Shown here in pieces: positions 1 through 7,927 of a DNA stretch of 49,074 nucleotides (position 1 is its first letter; each line of letters begins with the position of its first letter). The notes under the pieces are model-generated. The model was not told the origin of the DNA and did no database searches. It worked only from the letters and a program-made list of their open reading frames with translations. The position numbers and the translations under genes were made by a program. The stretch spans positions 1 to 49,074 of the forward strand of contig VHCZ01000014.1 in assembly GCA_016871535.1 (NCBI GenBank), given 5' to 3'. The stretch comes from Verrucomicrobiota bacterium. Its GTDB lineage: Bacteria; Verrucomicrobiota; Verrucomicrobiia; Limisphaerales; SIBE01.

Positions 1-97
1 GAATTTTGCCTGGGGCTGCGTTGCTCCTCGGTCACAGCCCCACTGGCGGGGGATGCTCGCTCGTCGCGCCTTGCCCCAGGCCAAATTGGGCGCAACG
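1..97. mobile_element. Partial copy of the TIR element seen whole at 34.5 kb
   Basis: The segment opens with GAATTTTGCCTGGGG and closes with CCCCAGGCCAAATT, so it forms a long hairpin. Its inside (GTTGCTCCTCGG, then GGGGATGCTCG) resembles, in inverted orientation, the inner part of the 34513-34784 element (GAGCATCCCC, GGACCGAGCCAACG). The terminal inverted repeats are not in the window, so only the inner hairpin is visible. It lies just 5' of the sugar-nucleotide cluster. Confidence 0.5.
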
Positions 98-246
98 AAC
101 GTGAGCGTATTTACGAAACGGACCACTTAGCTTGCTCTTCAATCCGCCAACCGGTCTTCGCGCGGATTGGCATTCTCTGACCGTCGCTTGTGGCCACCAG
201 TCCAGCTTTGACCCGGCGCAATCCCCGTGACATCTTCTGCGACGCA

Positions 247-1392
247 ATGACGGACCCGAAGACGTTTGAACCCTTTGCGAGCAGCTTGCTCGGCCGCGCA
301 TTCGGTGGCCGGCGCGTCCTGGTGACCGGTCACACGGGGTTCAAAGGATCGTGGCTTTGCGAGTGGCTTCTGGCGTTGGGCGCGCGTGTCACGGGCTTGG
401 GCCTGGTTCCCGAAACCAGCCCCGCGTTGTTCGATCAACTCGGCCTGACTGGCCGGATCGAGCATGTCCTGAGCGACGTGCGCGATCCGGAACGAGTCAA
501 AGCCCTGGTCGAGCAGACGCAGCCCGAATTTGTCTTTCATCTCGCGGCGCAACCTCTGGTCCGACGCTCCTATCGGGAACCCGTGGCGACTTACCAAACG
601 AATTTGATGGGGACGATCCACTTGCTGGAGGCGTTGCGGTCACTGAACGCCTCCTGTGCCGCTGTGTTCGCCACCACCGACAAGGTTTATGAGAACCAGG
701 AACGAACCATCGGCTACTGCGAAGACGATCGCCTGGGCGGCTTTGATCCTTACAGTTCCAGCAAAGCCGCGGCGGAGATTGCTATCGCGGCCTGGCGAAA
801 CTCCTTCTTCGCGAATCACCCCGTCCGGATCGCCAGCGCGCGGGCCGGAAATGTGATCGGCGGCGGGGATTGGGCGGAGGATCGCATCGTCCCGGACTGC
901 ATCCGGGCGCTGCGGGCCGGCCAGGCTGTGCCGGTGCGGAACAGGATTTCGACGCGGCCCTGGCAGCACGTGCTGGAACCGCTGAGCGGTTATCTCTGGC
1001 TGGCCGCCGTGTTGGACAACGTGGCGCGGGCGAGCCACCCGACCGGCCATTTCACTTCCGCTTTCAACTTCGGTCCGCTCGATTCAAACCGCACCGTGGC
1101 GGAACTCGTGCAAGAAGTTCTGAAGTCCTGGCCCGGGACCTGGGAGGACCGCAGTGATCCCAACGCCGTCCACGAATCCAACTGGCTTGAGCTTCGCACC
1201 GACAAGGCGGGCGCGCTGCTCGGCTGGAAAGCGGTCTGGGGTTTCGCCGACGCCGTTCGGCACACGGTGGGCTGGTACCGAGCCGCGGACTCGCTTTGCG
1301 AGCCGAAGGATTTTCGCAAGCTCACACTCAGCCAGATCGAAGCGTACTGCTGCTCCGCTCACGAAAGGAAAATCGCGTGGGCTTCGGCATGA
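247..1392 (+). CDS. rfbG: CDP-glucose 4,6-dehydratase
   Basis: A short-chain dehydrogenase (extended SDR) enzyme that converts CDP-D-glucose to CDP-4-keto-6-deoxyglucose, the entry step to CDP-linked 6-deoxy and 3,6-dideoxy sugars of O-antigens. The 381-residue product has the NAD-binding GHTGFKG motif at residues 28-34, the family-typical FKGSWLCEWLL after it, the TTDKVYEN segment near 143-150 and the catalytic pair Y169-x3-K173. ATG 247 is chosen because it gives the usual 20-25 residue lead before the Rossmann fold. A GTG at 190 in the same frame would add 19 residues without family character. It heads a plus-strand run and its stop overlaps the next start (ATGA). The usual partner, glucose-1-phosphate cytidylyltransferase, is not visible and may lie upstream of the window. 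Confidence 0.93.
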   Translation: MTDPKTFEPFASSLLGRAFGGRRVLVTGHTGFKGSWLCEWLLALGARVTGLGLVPETSPALFDQLGLTGRIEHVLSDVRDPERVKALVEQTQPEFVFHLAAQPLVRRSYREPVATYQTNLMGTIHLLEALRSLNASCAAVFATTDKVYENQERTIGYCEDDRLGGFDPYSSSKAAAEIAIAAWRNSFFANHPVRIASARAGNVIGGGDWAEDRIVPDCIRALRAGQAVPVRNRISTRPWQHVLEPLSGYLWLAAVLDNVARASHPTGHFTSAFNFGPLDSNRTVAELVQEVLKSWPGTWEDRSDPNAVHESNWLELRTDKAGALLGWKAVWGFADAVRHTVGWYRAADSLCEPKDFRKLTLSQIEAYCCSAHERKIAWASA

Positions 1393-2618
1393 TCGCTCCA
1401 TTCCAGTGCCGGGCTTGCCGAGGAACCCGCGGCGCGCTGGTCCTGGATCTCGGAGTTCAGCCGCTCGCCAACAACTTGTTGTCCCCGGAAGACCTCTCCA
1501 AACCCGAACCGAAGTTCCCATTGCGCCTGGCCGTGTGCGAGTCCTGCTGGCTTCTCCAAATCCTGGACATCATTCCGCCGACGCGGCTTTTCTCGGATTA
1601 CCCGTATTTTTCGTCGTTCTCGGAGGCGACTCTCAGTCATGCCCGCGAAGCGGCGGAGCGTTACATCCGGGAGTTTGGCCTGGGGCGCGGCAGTTTCGTG
1701 GTCGAGGTTGCGAGCAACGACGGTTATCTGCTGCAAAACTTCACGCGGGCGGGCGTGCCTTGCCTGGGCATCGAACCGGCGGAGAACATCGCGCCGATTG
1801 CGCAACAGAAGGGCATCGAGACGCTCGTCATATTCTTCAACACGGAAACCGCGCGGCAGCTTGCCAGCACGCGCGGCCAGGCGGACCTGGTTCTCGGCAA
1901 CAACGTCTTCGCGCACGTGCCGGACATAAACGATTTCGTCGCGAGTGTCGCGGGGCTGCTCAAACCGGGCGGGCGGTGCATTCTTGAGTTCCCTTACGCC
2001 GTCGATTTCATCGAGCAGGCGGAATTCGACACCATCTACCACGAACACGTGTTCTACTTCTCCGTGACGGCGCTCGCCCCTTTGTTCGCGCGGCATGGAT
2101 TGACGGTTTACCACGTGGAACGGCTGCCGATTCACGGCGGATCGCTGCGGCTGTTTGCCGGGCACGCGGCAGCCCACAATTCAGACTCCACGGTCGCAAA
2201 TCTGCTGGCGGAAGAAGAACGCACCGGTGTTCGGTCACTGGATTACTACGCGGGATTCGCCGACCGCGTGCAGGAGATTCGCCGCGATCTGTGCCGTCTG
2301 CTCGAGAAACTCAAAGGACAGGGCAAATCCATCGCCGCCTACGGCGCTTCCGCCAAGGGCAGCACCTTGCTGAATCATTTTGGGCTGGGGCGCGAGACGA
2401 TCGATTATGTGGTGGACCGCAGCACCTACAAGCAAGGCCGATTGACGCCGGGCGCGCATTTGCCGATCCGACCGGTGGAAGAGCTGGTCCAGCGCAAACC
2501 CGATTACACGCTGCTCCTGACCTGGAATTTCGCCGGCGAGATTCTTCGACAACAAACGGCGTATCGCGCCCAAGGCGGCAAATTCATCGTGCCGATTCCA
2601 GCGGTCACGGTGGTTTGA
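1389..2618 (+). CDS. SAM-dependent sugar C-methyltransferase
   Basis: Predicted NDP-keto-sugar C-methyltransferase of 409 residues with the three-part architecture of the TylC3/NovU type. An N-terminal zinc-binding part has C7-x2-C10 and C50-x2-C53. A class I SAM domain has motif VVEVASNDGYLL at about 104-115 and a YHEHVFYFS segment. A C-terminal Rossmann-like domain has YGASAKGSTLLN. In this family the enzyme adds a methyl group at C3 of a keto-deoxy sugar, giving a branched-chain sugar. The ATG lies in the ATGA overlap with the dehydratase stop, indicating translational coupling, so its substrate is most likely a CDP-4-keto-6-deoxy sugar (inference). A longer in-frame ATG at 1296 would run far into the upstream gene and is rejected. 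Confidence 0.85.
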   Translation: MIAPFQCRACRGTRGALVLDLGVQPLANNLLSPEDLSKPEPKFPLRLAVCESCWLLQILDIIPPTRLFSDYPYFSSFSEATLSHAREAAERYIREFGLGRGSFVVEVASNDGYLLQNFTRAGVPCLGIEPAENIAPIAQQKGIETLVIFFNTETARQLASTRGQADLVLGNNVFAHVPDINDFVASVAGLLKPGGRCILEFPYAVDFIEQAEFDTIYHEHVFYFSVTALAPLFARHGLTVYHVERLPIHGGSLRLFAGHAAAHNSDSTVANLLAEEERTGVRSLDYYAGFADRVQEIRRDLCRLLEKLKGQGKSIAAYGASAKGSTLLNHFGLGRETIDYVVDRSTYKQGRLTPGAHLPIRPVEELVQRKPDYTLLLTWNFAGEILRQQTAYRAQGGKFIVPIPAVTVV

Positions 2619-2758
2619 AATGAACTCTGCAAACCGCGCATGAACGTGAATGAACGCGAAATCGGAGCGCGGACAGCTTTTCCGCGCGGCGCCCGGGCGA
2701 GGTCGTGGATAAACGCGCGGGCAAGCTGCCCGCGCTCCTTCCGGGGTGCTATCAAGCT

Positions 2759-3316
2759 ATGAAATTTGAGCCGACCGTCTTCAGGGAAGTGTGGCTCATC
2801 GAGTTGGATTTGAAAGAGGACGAACGCGGTTTTCTTGCCCGCACGTTTTGCGAAAAGGAATTCGCGGAGCGCGGCCTGAACACGCGCTGGCCGCAGTGCA
2901 ATCTCACCCGGACGTTGCGGCGCGGGATGATCCGCGGTCTCCATTATCAGGCCGAACCCAGCCCGGAGCTTAAGCTGATCCGCTGCTCCCGCGGGGCGAT
3001 TTTCGATGTCGTCGTGGATGTGCGGCCCGATTCGCCAACATTCGGGAAGTGGGCCGGGTTCGAGCTCACCGCGGACAACCGGCGGCAGTTGTATGTGCCC
3101 GGCGGATTTGCCCACGGCCTTCAATGCCTGCAGGACAACTCCGAGGTCTTTTACCAGATGTCCGAGTATTACGTTCCGGATCTGGCGCGCGGTGTGCGCT
3201 GGGACGACCCCACCGTGAACGTGTCGTGGCCCATCTCCAATCCGTCGCTTTCCGAACGCGACCGGAATTTGCCGTTCCTTCAGTTCAAAGTTTATTCAAG
3301 CGGGGGTCGAAAATGA
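2759..3316 (+). CDS. rfbC: dTDP-4-dehydrorhamnose 3,5-epimerase family protein (RmlC-like)
   Basis: Cupin-fold sugar-nucleotide epimerase of 185 residues, the normal family length. The catalytic base His62 sits in RGLHYQ, His119 in GGFAHGLQ, and the acid Tyr132 in EVFYQMSE. Family members epimerise C3 and/or C5 of 4-keto-6-deoxy hexoses. ATG 2759 gives the normal N-terminus (MKFEPTVFREV). A GTG at 2705 lies in a GC-rich palindromic spacer and is rejected. About 140 bases separate it from the methyltransferase. Next to a CDP-glucose dehydratase and without rmlA/B/D neighbours, the substrate may be a CDP- rather than a dTDP-linked sugar, so the symbol marks the family only. Confidence 0.85.
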   Translation: MKFEPTVFREVWLIELDLKEDERGFLARTFCEKEFAERGLNTRWPQCNLTRTLRRGMIRGLHYQAEPSPELKLIRCSRGAIFDVVVDVRPDSPTFGKWAGFELTADNRRQLYVPGGFAHGLQCLQDNSEVFYQMSEYYVPDLARGVRWDDPTVNVSWPISNPSLSERDRNLPFLQFKVYSSGGRK

Positions 3317-3334
3317 GTCCGCCTGGCCAATCCA

Positions 3335-3490
3335 ACGCGCCCTTCCCCCTCACCCCGGCCCTCTCCCTCAGGGAGAGGGAGAATCGGTCTCCGCGTCGGC
3401 CAGAGATGCGCGCATCCAGTTTCTCTCGCGCGGCAGTCGGAATCCCCTCTCCTTGGGGAGAGGGACAGGGTGAGGGAGAAGAGGGCGCAA
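3335..3490. repeat. CCCTCTCCCTCAGGGAGAGGG-type palindromic repeat pair
   Basis: Two hairpin-forming units, CTCTCCCTCAGGGAGAG near 3361 and CTCTCCTTGGGGAGAG near 3449, flanked by CCCTCACCC and GGGTGAGGG so that the block is itself an inverted repeat. Close relatives occur at about 15447-15515 and 15735-15775. It fills the gap between the epimerase gene and the next dehydrogenase gene. Confidence 0.8.
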
Positions 3491-3548
3491 GACAATTCCG
3501 TACAACCAGGAACCGCCGAGAACGGACCCCGATCACTCGGTCTTGCGC

Positions 3549-4553
3549 GTGAAGATTCTGCTGACAGGTCCGACCGGGTTCATCGGTTCGGCGTTTTTAC
3601 GCCAGGCGCTGGCTGGCGGTCATTCCGTTGCAGGGCTGGTGCGACCGGTCCGAGCCTGCGCGGTTGAGCCTGGGAATGCAAACCCTGCCAGGCTGGAGGT
3701 TTCCAATCAATCGGACTCTCATAGGGACGCGTTCGACCGCGTCCCGGATATACTGTCCAGTCGAGCCAAAGAGATCAGGGACGGAGTGGAATCCGTCCTT
3801 ACCAGAATTGCGGGCACCCTCGCGGAGCCGCCCTGGCGGGAGATCGAAGCGTTCGGTCCCGAAGTTTGCGTACACACAGCCTGGATTTCCGCGCCGGGCA
3901 TCTATCTGGATTCGCCAGAGAACCATCGCTTTGTCGATTGGAGTCTGGCTTTTCTGAAACGCCTGGCCGAGTTGGGAACCCGACACCTCGTGGTCCTGGG
4001 CACGTGCATCGAATATCGAACGACCGGCGCCGCCCGCGCAGAGGACCGGACTCCCCTTGAGCCGGCGACGCTTTACGCGCGCTGCAAACATGAACTTCAC
4101 TTGAAGCTTGAGACGGAGCTGGCCCGTCACGCCGCGGCGCTGTGCTGGGCGCGGGTCTTTTATCCGTACGGTCCGGGCGAGCACCCCGCGCGCTTGTGCA
4201 GTTCCATCATTCAAAACCTCCGCCGCAATCAGTCGGTCACTCTCAAGACGCCGGACAGCCGGAAGGATTACATTTACATCGACGACCTGGCGCGGGCCCT
4301 GGTGTTGCTGATCGAACGCAAGTTCGCGGGCAGCGTGAATCTGGGCGTCGGTGAAGCGGTCGCCGTGCGGCAGATCGCCGAAGTGCTCGGCCGTTTGCTG
4401 GGCAAGCCGGACTTGATTCAGTTTCCCGCGCAGCCGGTTTCCGATCCGCTCGATTGTGTCCTGTCCGACAGCACAAAGTTGCGCTCGCTCGGCTGGCGCC
4501 CGGGAGTCGATGTGGAGGCGGGGTTGAAGAATCTGATAGCTTGTTTGGGATGA
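3549..4553 (+). CDS. NAD-dependent epimerase/dehydratase with an in-frame repeat insertion
   Basis: Extended SDR sugar-nucleotide epimerase or reductase of 334 residues. It has the NAD motif GPTGFIG at residues 7-13, a serine/threonine segment (VVLGTCIEY), a YARCK catalytic pair and DYIYIDDLARAL in the C-terminal half. GTG 3549 is chosen (MKILLTGPTG). A TTG six bases upstream is possible. Residues 58-85 are encoded by a palindromic repeat (3721-3803) that also occurs outside genes, so the spacing from GLVRP to CVHTAW is about 80 residues where the family usually has 40-50. Its stop overlaps the next start (ATGA at 4550). It probably acts on the nucleotide sugar made by the upstream genes. The exact reaction cannot be told, nor can retention of activity with the insertion. 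Confidence 0.85.
   Translation: MKILLTGPTGFIGSAFLRQALAGGHSVAGLVRPVRACAVEPGNANPARLEVSNQSDSHRDAFDRVPDILSSRAKEIRDGVESVLTRIAGTLAEPPWREIEAFGPEVCVHTAWISAPGIYLDSPENHRFVDWSLAFLKRLAELGTRHLVVLGTCIEYRTTGAARAEDRTPLEPATLYARCKHELHLKLETELARHAAALCWARVFYPYGPGEHPARLCSSIIQNLRRNQSVTLKTPDSRKDYIYIDDLARALVLLIERKFAGSVNLGVGEAVAVRQIAEVLGRLLGKPDLIQFPAQPVSDPLDCVLSDSTKLRSLGWRPGVDVEAGLKNLIACLG
3721..3803. repeat. Family B palindromic repeat, copy inside a coding sequence
   Basis: Two hairpins: GGGACGCGTTCGACCGCGTCCC at its left end and GGGACGGAGTGGAATCCGTCC at its right. Other copies are at 34425-34509, 43161-43230 (right end lost) and 47812-47850 (half). This copy is read through as about 28 residues of the epimerase. 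Confidence 0.9.
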
Positions 4554-5725
4554 GACCCGAATTGCACGAATTGAGCACCACGATTCCATGTTCTGGCTGC
4601 GGAGGGACGAACGTGTCGGCGGCGTTTCGCCTGCCGGACCAGCCGGTTGTGCTGAACTACCGCTTCCACTCCGCCGATGACGCGAGCCGGGTCCCGCGGC
4701 GTGACATCGCGTTGGTCCAATGCGCGAATTGCGGACTGGTGTTCAACGCGGAGTTCGATCCCAACGCCGTTCCCTACGACGAACGCTACGAAAACCGGCA
4801 ATGCTTCTCGCCAGCCTTCCAACAGCACCTCGACGGACTTGCGCAGAGTCTGATCGCGCGCCATGGCTTGCGCGGCGGGCGAATCCTGGAGATCGGATGC
4901 GGCAAAGGCGATTTTCTCCGGCTGATCTGCGCGGCGGCTTCGGCGCTAGGAACCGGGTTCGACACGACCTATGAAGGCCCGCTCCGCGAGGCAAACGTCG
5001 AGTTCCACCGGCAATATGCGACGCCGACCGACGTGAAGGGATCGTTCGGCGCGTTGATCTGCCGGCACGTGATCGAGCACGTGCCGAACATCGGCGCTTT
5101 TCTACGCGAACTGCACTCCCTGGCGCGCGCGGCGGGTGACCCCGTCGCGGTCCTGGAAACGCCGAGCTTCGAGTGGATCGTCCGTCACGGGTGTTTCTGG
5201 GATGTTTTTGGCGAACACTGCAATTACTTCGGTGTGCCCACGCTGGCTTTTCTGGCCGAGACGGCTGGGTTCCAGGTTCTGCGCCACTCGGTCGTTTTCG
5301 GAGAACAGTACCAGCTTCTCGAATTGCGACTCGCGGGAACTGGCCAGCCGGGCGCGAATCCACCGGGAATTCGCGAGCGCTACAGTCTCGACGTGTTTTC
5401 TCGCGAATTCACGAACACGCGGCGAAAGCTGGAAGAACGGTTGCTCGGTGCCGGCGCTGCAAACGGTTGGGCTGTTTGGGGCGCAGGCGCCAAGGGCGTC
5501 GCGCTGGTGAACCAAATCACGATTCGCCCGCCGGACCTCGTCGTGGATTCCAATCCCGCCAAGCAAGGCTGCGTGATCCCGGGCACGTCGATCCCGGTGG
5601 TGTCTCCGGACGACGCGCGGGTGCCCGCCGTTCCGGTGATCCTGATCGTCAACCCGAATTATCTGGAAGAAATCAAACGTCACTTGGCAGCCCTTGGTTT
5701 CCGCCATACTCTCCTGACCCTTTGA
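4550..5725 (+). CDS. SAM-dependent methyltransferase with N-terminal zinc domain (sugar C-methyltransferase type)
   Basis: 391 residues with the same architecture as the product of 1389-2618. Paired cysteines C14-x2-C17 and C58-x2-C61 bind zinc. The class I SAM motif ILEIGCGKGDFL is at 112-123 and CRHVIEHVPN follows it. The C-terminal Rossmann-like domain has VWGAGAKGVALVN. The start is the ATG overlapping the preceding stop. An in-frame ATG at 4454 would begin deep inside the upstream gene. The two methyltransferases are diverged paralogues rather than a recent duplication. The second could act on another sugar position or be a non-catalytic partner; the sequence does not decide. Confidence 0.82.
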   Translation: MRPELHELSTTIPCSGCGGTNVSAAFRLPDQPVVLNYRFHSADDASRVPRRDIALVQCANCGLVFNAEFDPNAVPYDERYENRQCFSPAFQQHLDGLAQSLIARHGLRGGRILEIGCGKGDFLRLICAAASALGTGFDTTYEGPLREANVEFHRQYATPTDVKGSFGALICRHVIEHVPNIGAFLRELHSLARAAGDPVAVLETPSFEWIVRHGCFWDVFGEHCNYFGVPTLAFLAETAGFQVLRHSVVFGEQYQLLELRLAGTGQPGANPPGIRERYSLDVFSREFTNTRRKLEERLLGAGAANGWAVWGAGAKGVALVNQITIRPPDLVVDSNPAKQGCVIPGTSIPVVSPDDARVPAVPVILIVNPNYLEEIKRHLAALGFRHTLLTL

Positions 5726-5749
5726 CCGTGCTTGAAAGAATGCCTTCTA

Positions 5750-5849
5750 GGTGGAACAGGCCACTGGCCTGTTACGGCAGGCTACCAGCCTGACGCGCTT
5801 TGGGGTGGCAGGTTGCCACCCGCAACGGGCTGGTAGCCCGTTCCACCCA
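5750..5849. repeat. Family C palindromic repeat
   Basis: Starts GTGGAACAGGCCACTGGCC and ends GGGCTGGTAGCCCGTTCCAC, with GGCAGGTTGCCACC inside. The outer ends pair (GTGGAAC with GTTCCAC). A shorter copy lies at 36929-36995. It separates the methyltransferase gene from the CmcI-type gene. Confidence 0.85.
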
Positions 5850-5874
5850 TTTTTCAAACACGCCCTTTGACGCC

Positions 5875-6642
5875 ATGAAAATGATCATCGACACGGAGCA
5901 GCGCACCATTGAACGGCAGACGGACGCGGGCCGGGAGACGGCGGCGCTTTATTCGCCCCAGGGTTTCGAGTGGCTCTCTGAACTCTGGCTGAAAGTGGGC
6001 TGGGACCAGAAGTATTCCTACACCTTCACCTGGCTGGGGCGGCCGCTGATCCAACTTCCCGAAGACGTGCTCCGGATCCAGGAGGTTATTTTTACGTTGC
6101 AGCCGGAGGTGATCGTAGAAACCGGTGTGGCTCATGGCGGCTCGCTCATTTTTTACGCGTCGCTCTGCAAAGCGCTCGGCAAAGGCCGGGTCATCGGGAT
6201 CGACATCGAGATTCGTCCCGACAACCGGAAAGCGATCGAGCAACACGCGCTGGCGGCGTTCATCACGCTGATGGAAGGAAGCTCGACCGATGGGAGCGTC
6301 CTCGCGAAGGTTCGATCCAGGATTGCGCCCGGAGAAAAAGTTCTCGTGCTGCTCGACTCCTGTCATTCGGCGGACCACGTGCTGAACGAACTCGAAGCGT
6401 ATCATTCGCTCGTGCCGGCCGGAAGCTACCTCGTCGCGACGGACGGCATCATGAGAGATTTGCACGACCTCCCGCGCGGCCGGCCCGAATGGTTGCGGGA
6501 TAATCCGGTGACGGCGGCGCGAACGTTTGTGGAGCGTCACCCCGAATTTGTGATCGAGCAACCCCGCTGGCTGTTCAATGAAAGTTCGTTGAAGCGGAAT
6601 TTGACCTACTGGCCGGAAGCGTTCCTCAAGAGAGTGCGGTAG
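5875..6642 (+). CDS. CmcI-family protein (cephalosporin hydroxylase/rhamnosyl O-methyltransferase type)
   Basis: 255-residue Rossmann-fold SAM-binding protein. The characteristic parts are the glycine-rich VETGVAHGGSLIFYASL, the GIDIEIRP acidic loop after strand 2, the VLLDSCHSADHVLNEL segment and the conserved end (WLFNESSLKRNLTYWPEAFLKR). Family members in polysaccharide clusters are thought to methylate or otherwise modify sugars. The founder acts in cephamycin synthesis. ATG 5875 is used because upstream sequence belongs to the family C repeat. Together with the flanking methyltransferases and glycosyltransferase it indicates a methylated surface glycan. Confidence 0.85.
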   Translation: MKMIIDTEQRTIERQTDAGRETAALYSPQGFEWLSELWLKVGWDQKYSYTFTWLGRPLIQLPEDVLRIQEVIFTLQPEVIVETGVAHGGSLIFYASLCKALGKGRVIGIDIEIRPDNRKAIEQHALAAFITLMEGSSTDGSVLAKVRSRIAPGEKVLVLLDSCHSADHVLNELEAYHSLVPAGSYLVATDGIMRDLHDLPRGRPEWLRDNPVTAARTFVERHPEFVIEQPRWLFNESSLKRNLTYWPEAFLKRVR

Positions 6643-6678
6643 ATTTCCCGCACGCATAACCCTTTCCATGAACCTGAC

Positions 6679-6762
6679 GGTAGGTCGAGTCTGTCCCCAG
6701 CGAGCCGAATCGGACGTGTTCCAAACTCGTCGAGCGGCTCGCCGGGACGGACTCGCCCTACC
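6679..6762. repeat. Family A palindromic repeat, copy 1
   Basis: 84 bases starting GGTAGGTCGAG and ending GACTCGCCCTACC, with inner arms GCGAGCCG and CGGCTCGC. Copies: 10815-10898, 15569-15652, 39114-39201 and 43020-43103. Flanks often carry ATGAACC on the left and GGTTCATGGG on the right. Confidence 0.9.
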
Positions 6763-6803
6763 GGGTTCATGGGGCGAGAGATGGTAATCGGACTAACGGT
6801 TTG

Positions 6804-7784
6804 ATGCACATGCTGACGACTGTCGTGCCAGTCTATAACGGCGAGCGCTATCTGCCGGCGACGCTCCAATGCCTGGCCGCGCAAACCCGCCGCCCCGACC
6901 GCGTCATCATTCTCGACAATTGTTCGACCGATCAGACCCGGAGCATCGTCCAGAATTTCTCCGGCTTGAAATGTGAATGGCGGCAGCACGAACGAAACAT
7001 CGGCTTGCTGGCCAATTTGAATTTCGGGTTGAAGTTTGCCGCCGAAACGCAAGTCCTGCACTTGCTCATGGCCGACGATCTCGTGAAACCGGCGTTTTAC
7101 GAGAAATCGATGGCCACGCTGGAGCCGGTACCAGGGCATTCCATGGCCTACAGTTTTCACGAAGATATCGATGTGGCCGGCGCCGTGATTGGTCCAGCCA
7201 TTCGCCGCCCCGCCGGTCCCGCTCGCACGGTGCCCAAAACTGACTTTCTGGGGCGGCAAGCGGAGTTGACCACCATGCTCTTGCCGGGGGTCATTTTCAA
7301 AACGGACTATCAACCTCCCGTGTGCGAGTTTCGTGAGTTCCCCCAGGTTGCGGATTGTTTGTTCCTGGCAGAATGGGCGGCGCGATGCCGGCAAATCGTC
7401 GAAGTGCCCGAATACCTCTGCCAGTATCGGCTCCATCCGTTCAACGCCACGAGCGCGAACATTCACAATCTTCAGTCGTGGCTGCTCGACGAATGGCGCG
7501 TCATGCAAATGGTCCTGCCCTGGATTGAAGAAAGCGCAGTGAACCATTGGCTGCGCGCCCGAAAACTCGAATGCCTTTTCGCGGCTCGATCCTGGGTCAA
7601 GGTCGATATGATGCGCCGGGTTAAACCGGAGTACGCCCGCGAAATCCAGGCGACCATGCGCCAGACGGTTGGGGCGATCCCGGCGATGCTAGGCTGGCTG
7701 GCGTTGCGCGGACGCGACGCGCTCTGGCGGCTCCAGGGGCGGGAGACGAAGGCAGAGACGCTTTTGAAGGCGGGAATTCAGTAA
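6804..7784 (+). CDS. Glycosyltransferase family 2
   Basis: A GT-A fold glycosyltransferase of about 326 residues with the usual N-terminus VVPVYNGERYLPATL, the nucleotide-binding segment ILDNCSTDQT and an acidic metal-binding LLMADDL in place of the DxD motif. No membrane segment is evident, so it should act at the cytoplasmic face, adding a sugar to a lipid-linked or growing glycan. The start is ATG 6804 or ATG 6810, two codons apart. It is the last gene of the sugar cluster and converges on the histidine kinase gene. Confidence 0.88.
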   Translation: MHMLTTVVPVYNGERYLPATLQCLAAQTRRPDRVIILDNCSTDQTRSIVQNFSGLKCEWRQHERNIGLLANLNFGLKFAAETQVLHLLMADDLVKPAFYEKSMATLEPVPGHSMAYSFHEDIDVAGAVIGPAIRRPAGPARTVPKTDFLGRQAELTTMLLPGVIFKTDYQPPVCEFREFPQVADCLFLAEWAARCRQIVEVPEYLCQYRLHPFNATSANIHNLQSWLLDEWRVMQMVLPWIEESAVNHWLRARKLECLFAARSWVKVDMMRRVKPEYAREIQATMRQTVGAIPAMLGWLALRGRDALWRLQGRETKAETLLKAGIQ

Positions 7785-7927
7785 TCAGTTGCCAGTTGTC
7801 AGTCATCAGCATAGCGCTCACTTTTTATCGAATACTGGTCGCCGAACACTGATTACTGACAACTGACAACTGACAACTGATCACTGACAACTGATCACTG
7901 ACAACTGATCACTGACAACTGATCACC
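7785..7927. repeat. CTGACAA/TGATCA tandem and inverted repeat between convergent genes
   Basis: About three copies of the 14-base unit GATCACTGACAACT (from about 7879) preceded by 7-base ACTGACA units. The left part (CAGTTGCCAGTTGTCAGT) pairs with the right units, so a long hairpin can form. It lies between two convergent genes and could act as a bidirectional terminator (inference). Related short pieces occur near 18025 and 18703 (GTGGTCAGTAATCAGT). Confidence 0.8.

Noticed and set aside
7785-7927. Possible CRISPR array
   Set aside because: Units are 7 and 14 bases with no spacers, so it is a simple tandem/inverted repeat.
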